From Thermoanaerobacterium thermosulfurigenes (GTDB lineage: Bacteria > Bacillota > Thermoanaerobacteria > Thermoanaerobacterales > Thermoanaerobacteraceae), in contig NZ_JBPODR010000005.1 in the NCBI RefSeq assembly GCF_051201035.1, forward strand, positions 1 to 64,000: a DNA stretch of 64,000 nt, in the 5' to 3' direction. Below the pieces are notes generated by a model. The model was not told where the DNA came from and did no database searches. It saw only the letters and a list, made by a program, of their open reading frames with translations. How positions within the stretch are numbered: position 1 is the stretch's first letter; every line of letters starts with the position of its first letter. A program made the translations under genes and the position numbers. Shown here piece by piece: positions 26,762 through 35,290 of this stretch.

Positions 26762-27478
26762 TCAACATATCTTTACTACACCATTTATGTATTTAGGAAC
26801 AATTGAAAACATATCTATCCTTGTGCAAAACTCCACATCATCATGATAACCTAATTTTTCAATCCTGTTTAAATGATAACCATATTTCATTATGTCTAAA
26901 ACATTGTCTTTAAATGATTCATATAGAAAATATGACGCCTTCGACAAATCGTCACTTTCATACGGCTTTAGTTCTTTAAGCTTATGCAAAATAGCACCTG
27001 CAGTTATAATATCGTCGATGGAGAATTTACCCTCAGTGCCAGCACAGATGATTACTACATCTTTATCTTCTTTTTGGATGTATTCTGCAATAGATGAAAC
27101 ATTTAAAAGGCATCCAACAACCACATCATCTGATGAAGAAGCCTTTTTTAAAGCCCTCGTACCATTAGTAGTCGTCAATATGATAGTTTTTCCTTCTACA
27201 ACATCTTTTGAATATTCCAAAGGCGAGTTGGAAAGATCAAACCCATCGATTTTGACGGCATTTCTCTCGCCACCTAATAATATTTCATCTTTGTCAAAAT
27301 TGTAAGACAGGTTTACAGCTTCTTCAATATCAGCTACTGGTATAACCTCTTTTGAACCATTGACAAGGGCTGTCGTTATGACACTGGTAGCCCTAAGCGT
27401 ATCTATCACAACCACCAATTTACCTTTCAATGTTTTATCAGAAACAGCATTGTATGTCTCATAAGTTTCTACAAACAT
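26762..27478 (-). CDS. comB: 2-phosphosulfolactate phosphatase (ComB) family protein
   Basis: A 238-residue protein of the ComB family, whose archaeal founder removes phosphate from 2-phosphosulfolactate in coenzyme M synthesis. Family motifs are visible: VVIDTLRATSVITTAL, the GGERNAVKIDGFDLSNSP loop and TTTNGTRAL. Bacteria without coenzyme M often carry this gene, so the physiological substrate here is uncertain. The ATG has GGAGG. It is the third gene after ctpB and the MinJ-like gene. A GC-rich palindrome follows the stop, but it lacks a U tract. Confidence 0.87.
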   Translation of the reverse strand: MFVETYETYNAVSDKTLKGKLVVVIDTLRATSVITTALVNGSKEVIPVADIEEAVNLSYNFDKDEILLGGERNAVKIDGFDLSNSPLEYSKDVVEGKTIILTTTNGTRALKKASSSDDVVVGCLLNVSSIAEYIQKEDKDVVIICAGTEGKFSIDDIITAGAILHKLKELKPYESDDLSKASYFLYESFKDNVLDIMKYGYHLNRIEKLGYHDDVEFCTRIDMFSIVPKYINGVVKIC

Positions 27479-27490
27479 CTGCTTTACCTC

Positions 27491-28723
27491 CTAATGCTTT
27501 TTCGTAAACTTACGCAACAAGCTTTTTATCAACCCCCCATTTTCCATCTCACTTATGCTGTATAAATTATCTGGATACTGCGGTACGATAAGCAGTCCAA
27601 GCCAATTTATCCCCTTGCAATTTCTGTATTCATATCTGACAAAACTGCCATCAGCCTCTCTTACTGTAATAAACAATATGGTTGGATTGGTTGAAAGCAA
27701 TCTTTTAATATCATCTTCACTGTTAATCTGAATATCATTTATCTTTAAAACCACATCGCCTGGCTTTATTCCAATTTGTTCAGCAGGAGAATTTTTTACT
27801 ACAGACAGCACCATCAAACCAGTATCTTGGTATTCAAAAAGTGGTTTTTTCGTCTTTTCTTCCCTCTGCCCAATTATAATGATTAGCTCGTGTGCCAACG
27901 GTCCAAAGAAAGCCGCAATCCATTTGAAAATATATATTTTAATGCTTAAAAGAGATAATCCTATCAATATTAAGCTAAAACCCAGAAGCCTTATTGATGA
28001 TCTATGCGCTCTTTTCTTAGGCATCTCTGTAAGCGCTATATCTCCATACCCAAGTGCAGCAACTACAGGCATCATGATAAATACAATATCTTTTAAATTT
28101 GAAGAAGGTCCTAAGAGAGGCCACCAATCAGGCATGTTTATGGATGAAGCACCACCTAATATGGCTGTCGTCGTAGACAAGGCAATAAACGGTATAGGCC
28201 AAAATTTCTGCATCGTATATCCACCGGCAATATTACCGTTTTTTAGCCTTACGAATACCGGTATGCTATTTGCTGAACCATCCAAGTAAATGAGTATGCT
28301 TTCCATCAGATGGAGAATGCCCACAATAGCCATAAGCCCAGATACATTTACATTTGGATATCCAATCATCAAGCTTATGAGTGATACAATCCCGCCAGCG
28401 TAAGAAAAACATATATACCTTGGATTTATCAGCATAAGCAGTATAGCAAGCGGAAATACGTACTCTATGCCAATATTATCTATTGTTATTCCTAAAAAAA
28501 CTATCACTATGCTTCCTAAAATGCCTATCAAAAAGCCATATATAGTAGAATCTAAAACCTGGTCTTTAAGGGATGTTTGCTCTTTTCCCACCATCTGCCT
28601 TTCAATCTCTACATTTCTCTTGTACTGAAAGTAAATAAAGGCAACGACAAGCCACATGAAAGGGTTTAAAATCATCAACGCAATAGATTTAATTATAAGC
28701 CATATTAAATTAATGTATATCAT
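27491..28723 (-). CDS. minJ: MinJ-like polytopic membrane protein with C-terminal PDZ domain
   Basis: A 410-residue membrane protein with seven to eight predicted transmembrane segments (starting IYINLIWLIIKSIALMIL) and a C-terminal PDZ domain (VVKNSPAEQIGIKPGDVVLKIND). This architecture and its place next to ctpB and ftsEX match Bacillus MinJ (YvjD), the polar adaptor that bridges DivIVA and MinD to position the division septum. The overall sequence is divergent, so the name rests on architecture plus synteny. The ATG follows AAGGTG, nine bases after the ctpB stop. Confidence 0.75.
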   Translation of the reverse strand: MIYINLIWLIIKSIALMILNPFMWLVVAFIYFQYKRNVEIERQMVGKEQTSLKDQVLDSTIYGFLIGILGSIVIVFLGITIDNIGIEYVFPLAILLMLINPRYICFSYAGGIVSLISLMIGYPNVNVSGLMAIVGILHLMESILIYLDGSANSIPVFVRLKNGNIAGGYTMQKFWPIPFIALSTTTAILGGASSINMPDWWPLLGPSSNLKDIVFIMMPVVAALGYGDIALTEMPKKRAHRSSIRLLGFSLILIGLSLLSIKIYIFKWIAAFFGPLAHELIIIIGQREEKTKKPLFEYQDTGLMVLSVVKNSPAEQIGIKPGDVVLKINDIQINSEDDIKRLLSTNPTILFITVREADGSFVRYEYRNCKGINWLGLLIVPQYPDNLYSISEMENGGLIKSLLRKFTKKH

Positions 28724-28732
28724 ATAAACACC

Positions 28733-29932
28733 TTATTTGATCTCTGATTTTACTATGTCGTATGCTTTTATAAGCTGTGTATCGCCTTTTAAATCTGGTG
28801 TGTCCGTCACGACATAGTTTTTTGGAAGCTCGACAACGTAGTTTGGTTCAATGCCCTTCCCTTGAATGTTTACACCGCTTGGCGTGTAGTACCTTGCAGA
28901 TGTGTACTTAAGGGCAGTGCCATCGCCAAAATCTATGACAGACTGTACCAAACCTTTGCCAAATGTCTTTGTACCCACAAGCACACCGACTTTTCTGTCT
29001 TTTATTGCCCCTGACAGTATTTCAGAAGCACTGGCGCTTCCACCATTAACAAGGACAGCTATCGGCTTTTGCAACCCCGGCCCTTTTGCATATATCACTT
29101 GGTCATCCTTACTTTGTCTGCCTTTCGTAGATACTATAAGCCCCTTTGGCAAAAGTTCATTAGCAATATTGACACACTGCTCCAATATGCCACCTGGATT
29201 GTCTCTTAAATCTATGATAAGTCCTTTTAAGCCCTGTGATTTAAGACCATCGAGAGCCTTTGTAAAATCAGCAGATGTGTTTTCATCAAACATCGTCATC
29301 TTAATGTAGCCTATGTTGCCTGGCAGCATAGTGCTGCTTACCGTCTGCAGTTTGATTATCTCTCGCGTCAAAGTCTTAGTAATAAGCTTATTGTCTCTCA
29401 TCAAAACAAGTGAAACTTTAGTGCCTTGAGGCCCTTTCATCAAAGAAACAGCTTTATCTAAATTATTTCCATTAACCTTAACATTGTCTACAGATACTAT
29501 TATGTCGCCAGATTTTATTCCAGCTTTCTCACCTGGTGTTCCTTTCATTGGCGAAACAACTACAATATGTCCATCTTTGTCAACTGAAACCACGATGCCA
29601 ACACCAGCATAAGAACCTGTCGTCTGTGTAGTGAAATCTTGGTAGTCTTTCTTATCCATGTAAACTGTATATGGATCTCCAAGGGAGCTAGCAAGACCCT
29701 TTATCGATCCATCAACAAGTTTAGATTGATCTATCTTATCGACATAATCATTTGTCAGTATGTTCTCAACTTGAAAAAGCTTGCTGTATTGTTTAATAAG
29801 GTTGTACTCTTCTCTTGGCACAATCACCGAACCACCGTATGCAAGTGGTACAAGCCTTGTGAGGTAAAAAGTCATTATGCTGCTTACAAATACAAGTAAA
29901 ACCGCACCAGCAACCATTCTTTTTTTATTCAT
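28733..29932 (-). CDS. ctpB: S41-family carboxy-terminal processing protease
   Basis: A roughly 399-residue secreted or membrane-anchored serine protease. An N-terminal transmembrane signal anchor (MVAGAVLLVFVSSIMTFYL) precedes a PDZ domain (SPMKGTPGEKAGIKSGDIIV) and the tail-specific protease core. The catalytic serine is in GGSASASEILSG and the catalytic lysine in TFGKGLVQS. CtpB in Bacillus cleaves SpoIVFA during sporulation signalling. Start choice: the ATG of MNKKRMV with AAAGGAATGG upstream; earlier codons add about ten residues. Neighbours are the MinJ-like gene downstream and, past a terminator, the ftsEX-envC operon upstream. Confidence 0.92.
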   Translation of the reverse strand: MNKKRMVAGAVLLVFVSSIMTFYLTRLVPLAYGGSVIVPREEYNLIKQYSKLFQVENILTNDYVDKIDQSKLVDGSIKGLASSLGDPYTVYMDKKDYQDFTTQTTGSYAGVGIVVSVDKDGHIVVVSPMKGTPGEKAGIKSGDIIVSVDNVKVNGNNLDKAVSLMKGPQGTKVSLVLMRDNKLITKTLTREIIKLQTVSSTMLPGNIGYIKMTMFDENTSADFTKALDGLKSQGLKGLIIDLRDNPGGILEQCVNIANELLPKGLIVSTKGRQSKDDQVIYAKGPGLQKPIAVLVNGGSASASEILSGAIKDRKVGVLVGTKTFGKGLVQSVIDFGDGTALKYTSARYYTPSGVNIQGKGIEPNYVVELPKNYVVTDTPDLKGDTQLIKAYDIVKSEIK

Positions 29933-30040
29933 ATATTTATCCATTCCTTTCTTTAAAGCCAAAATATTAAACTGCCAAATATCAAAACAGTTCTCTAAAT
30001 TATATGATGTTACATCTTATTATACAATAATATGGTGACA

Positions 30041-30070
30041 AAAAAAATAGACCGGTTATTTTAACCAGTC
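30041..30070 (-). terminator. Intrinsic terminator of ftsE-ftsX-envC
   Basis: Leftward stem GACTGGTTA / TAACCGGTC (one G-U pair) and loop AAA, then TATTTTTTTT. The envC stop codon lies in the stem. Confidence 0.88.
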
Positions 30071-31195
30071 CATAGGATTTACAGGTACTCCATTTTTTCT
30101 TACTTCAAAATGACAATGCGGTCCTGTCGACAATCCAGTGCTCCCAGCTCTTGCTATTTGTTGGCCTCTTTTCACCGTTTCACCGACTGTAACTAAAAGT
30201 TCGGAGTTATGACCGTATAAAGTGGTTATGCCGCCGCCATGATCGATTATTACCGCATTTCCATATCCACCATAGTATCCTGCGTATATGACTTTGCCAT
30301 CTGCTGCAGCAACTATAGCGGCTCCATATGATGCAGCTATATCAATGCCTGTATGCATTATATACTCATGCAAAATAGGATGATACCTTGTGCCAAATGG
30401 CGATGTTATTGTTGAACTGCTGGGAACAGGCCATCCAAGCTTTCCACCTGTATAAACCGTGTTAGAGGACTGCAATTTGGCTATGGTGCTCTCCAATTGC
30501 TTTGACTGCTCTAAAAGAGCCTTTTCTTGCTCCTCATATAGCTCTTGCTGCCTCTCTAAATCTCTCATAAATCCTTCCCTGGATGACAAGGCAACTTGAA
30601 TATCCCTCTTTCTGGCTTCAACTTGATTCTTGTAATTTTCTGCATCCTGCTTTGCGATAGTTAATTGCTTCGTCTTTTCCTCAACAGTCTTTCTCTGCTG
30701 CTGATACGAATTTAGGAGATTGACATCAAATCCAACAAGCCTTTCTACTAAATCAAGCCTTGTTACAAAGTCAGCAAAGCTTTTTGCACTTAAAAGCACA
30801 TCAAGATAACCTGTTTCTCCACCGCTTATGTACATGGCTCTTACTCTTCCTTTCAATATATCCCTTTGACTCTCTTCCGCCTTTTTTGCCGTATCAAGCT
30901 CTTGCTGTGCTTTATTTAATTTTGCTATCGCATCATTTAATTTCGCCTCTGCATCGTTAAGCTGTCTTGTAGTATCGTTCAATTTCATATCAAGATCTTG
31001 TATTTCCTTTTGTATATCCTGCTTCTGACTTGCAATCTGGTTCTGCTTAGCCTTGTTTTGATTTATGGCACTTTGAACATTGTTTAATTTGTTTTTTGCA
31101 TCTTGCAGTTGGTCAGCTCTGGGAAATGATGTCGTAAGAAGCATCACTGAAATTAATAATGTAAAAATTATCTTCCTCCATTTTCCTTCCTTCAA
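30056..31195 (-). CDS. EnvC-like murein hydrolase activator/M23 peptidase with coiled coil
   Basis: A 379-residue exported protein: signal peptide (IIFTLLISVMLLTTSFPRA), a long double coiled coil (about 25-250, heptads rich in K, Q, E), and a C-terminal LytM/M23 domain. The domain keeps the zinc ligands in TSPFGTRYHPILHEYIMHTG, the HxH in GPHCHFEVR and the intervening YGHNS. It therefore looks catalytically competent, unlike E. coli EnvC, and resembles PcsB/CwlO-type hydrolases that FtsEX controls. It lies 12 bases downstream of ftsX. The start is TTG with GAGGAGG; no ATG fits. Confidence 0.92.
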   Translation of the reverse strand: MKEGKWRKIIFTLLISVMLLTTSFPRADQLQDAKNKLNNVQSAINQNKAKQNQIASQKQDIQKEIQDLDMKLNDTTRQLNDAEAKLNDAIAKLNKAQQELDTAKKAEESQRDILKGRVRAMYISGGETGYLDVLLSAKSFADFVTRLDLVERLVGFDVNLLNSYQQQRKTVEEKTKQLTIAKQDAENYKNQVEARKRDIQVALSSREGFMRDLERQQELYEEQEKALLEQSKQLESTIAKLQSSNTVYTGGKLGWPVPSSSTITSPFGTRYHPILHEYIMHTGIDIAASYGAAIVAAADGKVIYAGYYGGYGNAVIIDHGGGITTLYGHNSELLVTVGETVKRGQQIARAGSTGLSTGPHCHFEVRKNGVPVNPMDWLK

Positions 31196-31207
31196 TAATA
31201 TACCTCC

Positions 31208-32095
31208 TCAGACATTTAAAAATCTCTTTATAGATATACCACTGCCAATGGCACCTATTAAAGAACCCATAGCCAAAAAGTACACAAGTGATTGCCTTAT
31301 CACGACACCTGCAGGAAGAAGCGTAAATATAATCAGTTTGTTGTTCACAAGGTCTGAAGCATATCCGTATATAAAACCTAGGATAGCTATAGCCAGCACT
31401 GAACCGACAAGCCCTAATACAATGCCCTCTACAAGAAATGGCCACCTAATGAACCAATCTGTAGCGCCAATATACTTCATGATGTTAATCTCCCTGCGAC
31501 GTGCAAACACTCCCAATTTAATTGTGTTTGAAATTATTACAACTGAAATTATAAAGAGAATAAGTATCACAAATAGGCCAACAATCCTTATTATCTTTAT
31601 AATTCCCAGCAGTTTATCTACCACATCTTGTCCATAGCTTACCTGCGTTACACCATCAATCTTCTTTATCTCTTCTGACACTTGCTTCATCATGTTTGCA
31701 TCTGTCACTTTGACTATAAAAGACTGCGGCATCGGATTGTCATTTTCCAAGCCATTTACTAAATAACTTTTGTCACCCAACTGCTTTTTAAAATTATTAA
31801 GAGCATCTTTTTTAGACTCAAACGTTATGGATTTTACACCGCTTATTGCCTTTATCTCCTCACCCACTTTTGCCACTTTAGCAGCATCATAATTATCATT
31901 TATGAATGCTTTAAGCTCCAATTGCGATTCAACTTGGCTGGCCATAGAATCCACGTTAAGTATGATTATCAAAAACAGCCCTAATATCAGCAGTGCCGCC
32001 GTAACAGAAGTAATAGATGCAACTGTCATCGCTCTGTTTCTTTTGACATTCGTAAGACCTTCTCTTATGTAATATGCTGCAGTGTTAAGCTTCAT
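31208..32095 (-). CDS. ftsX: Cell division ABC transporter permease FtsX
   Basis: A 295-residue membrane protein with the FtsX topology: one helix, an extracytoplasmic domain of about 130 residues (MASQVESQLELKAFIND...), then three helices. With FtsE it transmits ATP hydrolysis to an extracellular peptidoglycan hydrolase, here most likely the adjacent EnvC-like protein. Start ATG is MKLNTAAYYIREG, overlapping the last codons of ftsE in another frame. GAGAGGTG lies upstream. A four-codon longer start is possible. Confidence 0.93.
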   Translation of the reverse strand: MKLNTAAYYIREGLTNVKRNRAMTVASITSVTAALLILGLFLIIILNVDSMASQVESQLELKAFINDNYDAAKVAKVGEEIKAISGVKSITFESKKDALNNFKKQLGDKSYLVNGLENDNPMPQSFIVKVTDANMMKQVSEEIKKIDGVTQVSYGQDVVDKLLGIIKIIRIVGLFVILILFIISVVIISNTIKLGVFARRREINIMKYIGATDWFIRWPFLVEGIVLGLVGSVLAIAILGFIYGYASDLVNNKLIIFTLLPAGVVIRQSLVYFLAMGSLIGAIGSGISIKRFLNV

Positions 32096-32771
32096 ATCCG
32101 TAAACACCTCTCATCTCATCTCTTACTATATTTCCCTTTTCAAGAGCAATGACCCTTTTCTTCATCGAATCAACAATATCTTTTGCATGCGTAGACATTA
32201 TTACAGTTGTTCCCCTTTTATTGATTTCAGACAGCAATTTTACTATTTCCCATGACGTATCAGGATCCAAATTTCCCGTAGGTTCATCAGCCACAAGAAT
32301 CGAAGGCTCATTTACAATCGCCCTTGCAATTGACACCCTCTGCTGTTCACCACCAGACAATTGCTGCGGATACGAATTGGCTCTCTCGCTTAATCCAACT
32401 AAAGACAAAACCATCGGTACCCTTCTTCTTATATACTTAGGCTCAGCTTCCACAATCTGCAGTGCAAATGCTATATTCTCATACACTGTTTTATTCGGCA
32501 AAAGTTTAAAATCCTGAAACACTACGCCGATATTTCTTCTTAAATACGGCACTTCTTTTCTTTTTAACTTTGTTATATCTTTTTTATCTACAAAGATACT
32601 TCCTGTAGTAGGAATTTCTTCTCTCAAAAGAAGCTTTAATATCGTAGATTTTCCAGCACCACTTGGCCCCACCAAAAAGACAAACTCGCCGTTATCAATC
32701 GTAAAATTGATATTTGAAACAGCGATAATGTCATTTTTGTACTTCTTTGAAACCCCAACAAATTTAATCAT
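32085..32771 (-). CDS. ftsE: Cell division ATP-binding protein FtsE
   Basis: A 228-residue ABC ATPase. Motifs are GPSGAGKSTILKLL (Walker A), VFQDFKLLPNKTVYEN (Q-loop, typical FtsE), LSGGEQQRVSIARAIVN (signature), ILVADEPTGNLDP (Walker B) and MSTHAKD (H-loop). It pairs with FtsX, whose start overlaps its end. The ATG of MIKFVGV is preferred; an ATG four codons upstream sits directly on the AAAGGA ribosome site. Confidence 0.95.
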   Translation of the reverse strand: MIKFVGVSKKYKNDIIAVSNINFTIDNGEFVFLVGPSGAGKSTILKLLLREEIPTTGSIFVDKKDITKLKRKEVPYLRRNIGVVFQDFKLLPNKTVYENIAFALQIVEAEPKYIRRRVPMVLSLVGLSERANSYPQQLSGGEQQRVSIARAIVNEPSILVADEPTGNLDPDTSWEIVKLLSEINKRGTTVIMSTHAKDIVDSMKKRVIALEKGNIVRDEMRGVYGYEA

Positions 32772-32803
32772 TTCCTGCAACATTCCTTTCGAAATTGTTT
32801 TTA

Positions 32804-33853
32804 CTATGGTAAAAATTTCGCAAACGTCATTAAAACCTTAAGTATTACGGCATCATTAAACTGTTTAGGATCAAATCCTGTTAATTTATGTATCTTATCC
32901 AATCTATAAACTAAAGTGTTCCTATGGATGTACAAATCTCTTGATGTTTCACTTAAATTCAAACTATTCCTAAAAAAAGCATTGAGAGTCGTAACAAGTT
33001 CATCGTCATTGAAATAATCTAAATTGCCATCTGTAAAAGCCATAAGAAATCTCTTAATGTCATCATCTGAAAGCTTCAACAGCAGATCCTCTAAAGCATA
33101 GCTTCTGTAAAAGTAAATCCCTTTCTCATTGTTATCAATTTTTTCCCCAAATTTCAATGCTATAAACGCTTCATCATAGCCTTTGCTTATCTCTTTAAAA
33201 TTGTAGGCTTTGTTTGAAACACCCATATCTATCCTAATATATATTTCGGATTCAATTGTATCCTTTAAAGTTTTTGCAGCCATATCAATATCCGTTAAAG
33301 CTGTCTCTAAAAGCAAAACAGCAAATCTATTTTCACTTAGAATGATAGTTTGAAAGCTGTTCTTTTCAAATATGTGACCTACTATCTTATGAGCATCATA
33401 AATCTGCTCACTTGACTCGATTATTATAACTCTATAAAGTTCTTTTTCTTCGATTTTAAATTTTTGAAAGTAATACTCCATCTCATCGTCTTTTAAATCA
33501 CCTAAAAGAAGCTTTAAAAGCAAGTCGTCTTTCGACAACTGATTTGCAATGTGTTCAAAGCTCATCGATAACAGCATGACAATGTTTCGAGCCTTCTCAC
33601 CAGTGCCTTTAACACCGACAGTCAAGAAACGCCATCCGTTTACAAATATGTTGTAGAAAGTCATGGCTTGACATTCGTATACATCCTTTTTGTCTATAAA
33701 TTCTCTGTTTACGACAAAAATTCCTTCTTTTTTTAAAGAATTTTCTTCACCTGAAAAGATCAACTTGCCATCTTTATCGATGAGATATATTGGAACATCT
33801 ACATATCTTTGAAAATCTCTAACGGCTTTTTTAACATTATCGTAAATACTCAT
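32804..33853 (-). CDS. PucR/CdaR-type transcriptional regulator
   Basis: A 349-residue regulator with a C-terminal PucR-type helix-turn-helix (LNLSETSRDLYIHRNTLVYRLDKI) and, before it, the GGDEF-like region of CdaR-family proteins. The N-terminal 130 residues probably sense a ligand (YVDVPIYLIDKDGKLIFSGEE). The ATG with AAGGTGGT is chosen; a frame 41 residues longer runs back into the promoter region. It is divergent from the glutamate synthase operon with a 312-base shared upstream region, so it is the obvious candidate regulator of that operon. CdaR/PucR relatives sense sugar diacids or purine breakdown products; the ligand here is unknown. Confidence 0.85.
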   Translation of the reverse strand: MSIYDNVKKAVRDFQRYVDVPIYLIDKDGKLIFSGEENSLKKEGIFVVNREFIDKKDVYECQAMTFYNIFVNGWRFLTVGVKGTGEKARNIVMLLSMSFEHIANQLSKDDLLLKLLLGDLKDDEMEYYFQKFKIEEKELYRVIIIESSEQIYDAHKIVGHIFEKNSFQTIILSENRFAVLLLETALTDIDMAAKTLKDTIESEIYIRIDMGVSNKAYNFKEISKGYDEAFIALKFGEKIDNNEKGIYFYRSYALEDLLLKLSDDDIKRFLMAFTDGNLDYFNDDELVTTLNAFFRNSLNLSETSRDLYIHRNTLVYRLDKIHKLTGFDPKQFNDAVILKVLMTFAKFLP

Positions 33854-34001
33854 ACAATACCACCTTAATATAAAGTATATAATAATTATACAATATTTTG
33901 TAGTAGAAAAAATAGGTATTGTAGAAATTAACAAAATTTTGCCGTAAAATGTCACAAACGTTTTTGGGTAAAACAACTTTATGAATTTCTACATTTTTGT
34001 A

Positions 34002-34049
34002 TTGCAATTTTCAAAAAATGTAATATAATATTGATAACACTCTTATCAA
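34002..34049 (+). promoter_or_regulatory. Promoter of the glutamate synthase operon with a start-site dyad
   Basis: TTGCAA (34002-34007), 16-base spacer, TATAAT (34024-34029). Immediately downstream is the perfect inverted repeat TTGATAA-CACTC-TTATCAA (34031-34049), which covers the expected transcription start and could be a repressor operator. The remaining intergenic bases 33854-34001 are AT-rich and hold no gene that I can see. Confidence 0.65.
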
Positions 34050-34071
34050 GCTGAAAATTTGGTTTCAAACG

Positions 34072-34123
34072 GTTTACTGTAAGAATATGCTGCAGTAAAC
34101 TTTTTCTAAAAATTGCAGTTTAC
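34072..34123 (+). promoter_or_regulatory. Leader with mutually exclusive hairpins, possible attenuator
   Basis: Segment A GTTTACTG (34072-34079) can pair with segment B CAGTAAAC (34093-34100), which is followed by TTTTTCT like a weak terminator. Segment C GCAGTTTAC (34115-34123) offers GTTTAC to the GTAAAC of B instead. It lies in the untranslated leader of the glutamate synthase operon. It matches no riboswitch class that I recognise. Confidence 0.35.
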
Positions 34124-34165
34124 AAAAAAAATATTGCACATAAAAAATTTTAAGGGGGTTATAAA

Positions 34166-35290
34166 ATGTTGAAAGAAGGAAATATAAGGATACCTTCTGG
34201 GTGCGCTATTAGCGGCATAATAGATAGATCTGGAGCGGTTTTTTCTGGCCAGATAATTGCCGATTCGATTGCAACGATGCATGATAGATCAAACGGCCTT
34301 GGTGGTGGTTTTGCTGCCTACGGCATTTATCCTGAGTTTAAAGAACATTACGCATTCCACATGTTTTACGACAACACAAAGGCAAAACAGGAAACGGAAG
34401 AACTGCTTAAAGCAAATTTCGTCATAGCTTACGAGGAAAAAATACCTACAAGAAAGACAGAAAGCATAAAAAATGCGCCTCTTATCTACAGATACTTTGC
34501 ATTACCTAAACTTGAAGTATTAAATGCCAATGAAATTACCGACGAAGATTTCGTCGTTAAGTTTATCTTCAATGTAAATAAAAACGTGGATGGAGCGTAT
34601 ATTTTCTCCAGCGGCAAAAACATGGGTGTCTTTAAAGCGGTTGGTTATCCAGAAGACGTGGCTGAGTTTTACAAATTGGAAACTTACAATGGCTACATGT
34701 GGACAGCTCACGGCAGATTTCCTACTAACACTCCTGGATGGTGGGGCGGTGCACATCCTTTCAATCTCTTAAACATATCAGTAGTACACAATGGAGAGCT
34801 TTCTTCTTATGACACAAATAGAAAGTATTTAGAAGAATTCGGATATTCTTGCACACTTCAGACAGATACCGAAGTCGCTGCATATATCTTCGATCTGCTG
34901 TTGAGAAAGCACAATCTACCCGTGTCTTTGGCAGCGAAAGTCGTAGCGTCACCTCTGTGGAATCAAGTTGAACGCATGCCTCAAAAGGAAAGGGAACTTT
35001 ATCACAGTCTCAAAATGATATACAGCAAAGCTTTATTGAATGGTCCTTTCTCGCTAATCGTAACATACGATAATGGCTTCATCGCCATCAATGACAGGAT
35101 AAAATTAAGACCATTAACAGCCGCAAGCCACGGTGATGTAATTTACGTCGCAAGCGAAGAATCAGCTATAAGGCAAGTCTGCAAAAATCCTGATAGAGTA
35201 TGGATACCTAAAGGTGGAGAGCCTGTAATTGCAGAGATGGACCAGCAAAACGTCTCTGAGATTTTCAATAAAAAGGAGGTTACTGCATGA
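34166..35290 (+). CDS. Glutamate synthase, class II glutamine amidotransferase subunit (split type)
   Basis: A 374-residue Ntn-type glutaminase corresponding to the first domain of GltB. It releases ammonia from glutamine for reductive transfer to 2-oxoglutarate. Motifs are GLGGGFAAYG, WTAHGRFPTNTPGWWGGAHPF, VVHNGELSSYDTNRKYLE and LQTDTEVAAYIFD. The likely catalytic nucleophile is Cys13 in PSGCAISG, not residue 2, so a propeptide of about 12 residues would have to be removed. It is the first gene of a five-gene operon in which each GltB/GltD domain is its own protein, as in many archaea and Thermotogae. AAGGGGG precedes the ATG, which overlaps nothing. Confidence 0.85.
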   Translation: MLKEGNIRIPSGCAISGIIDRSGAVFSGQIIADSIATMHDRSNGLGGGFAAYGIYPEFKEHYAFHMFYDNTKAKQETEELLKANFVIAYEEKIPTRKTESIKNAPLIYRYFALPKLEVLNANEITDEDFVVKFIFNVNKNVDGAYIFSSGKNMGVFKAVGYPEDVAEFYKLETYNGYMWTAHGRFPTNTPGWWGGAHPFNLLNISVVHNGELSSYDTNRKYLEEFGYSCTLQTDTEVAAYIFDLLLRKHNLPVSLAAKVVASPLWNQVERMPQKERELYHSLKMIYSKALLNGPFSLIVTYDNGFIAINDRIKLRPLTAASHGDVIYVASEESAIRQVCKNPDRVWIPKGGEPVIAEMDQQNVSEIFNKKEVTA

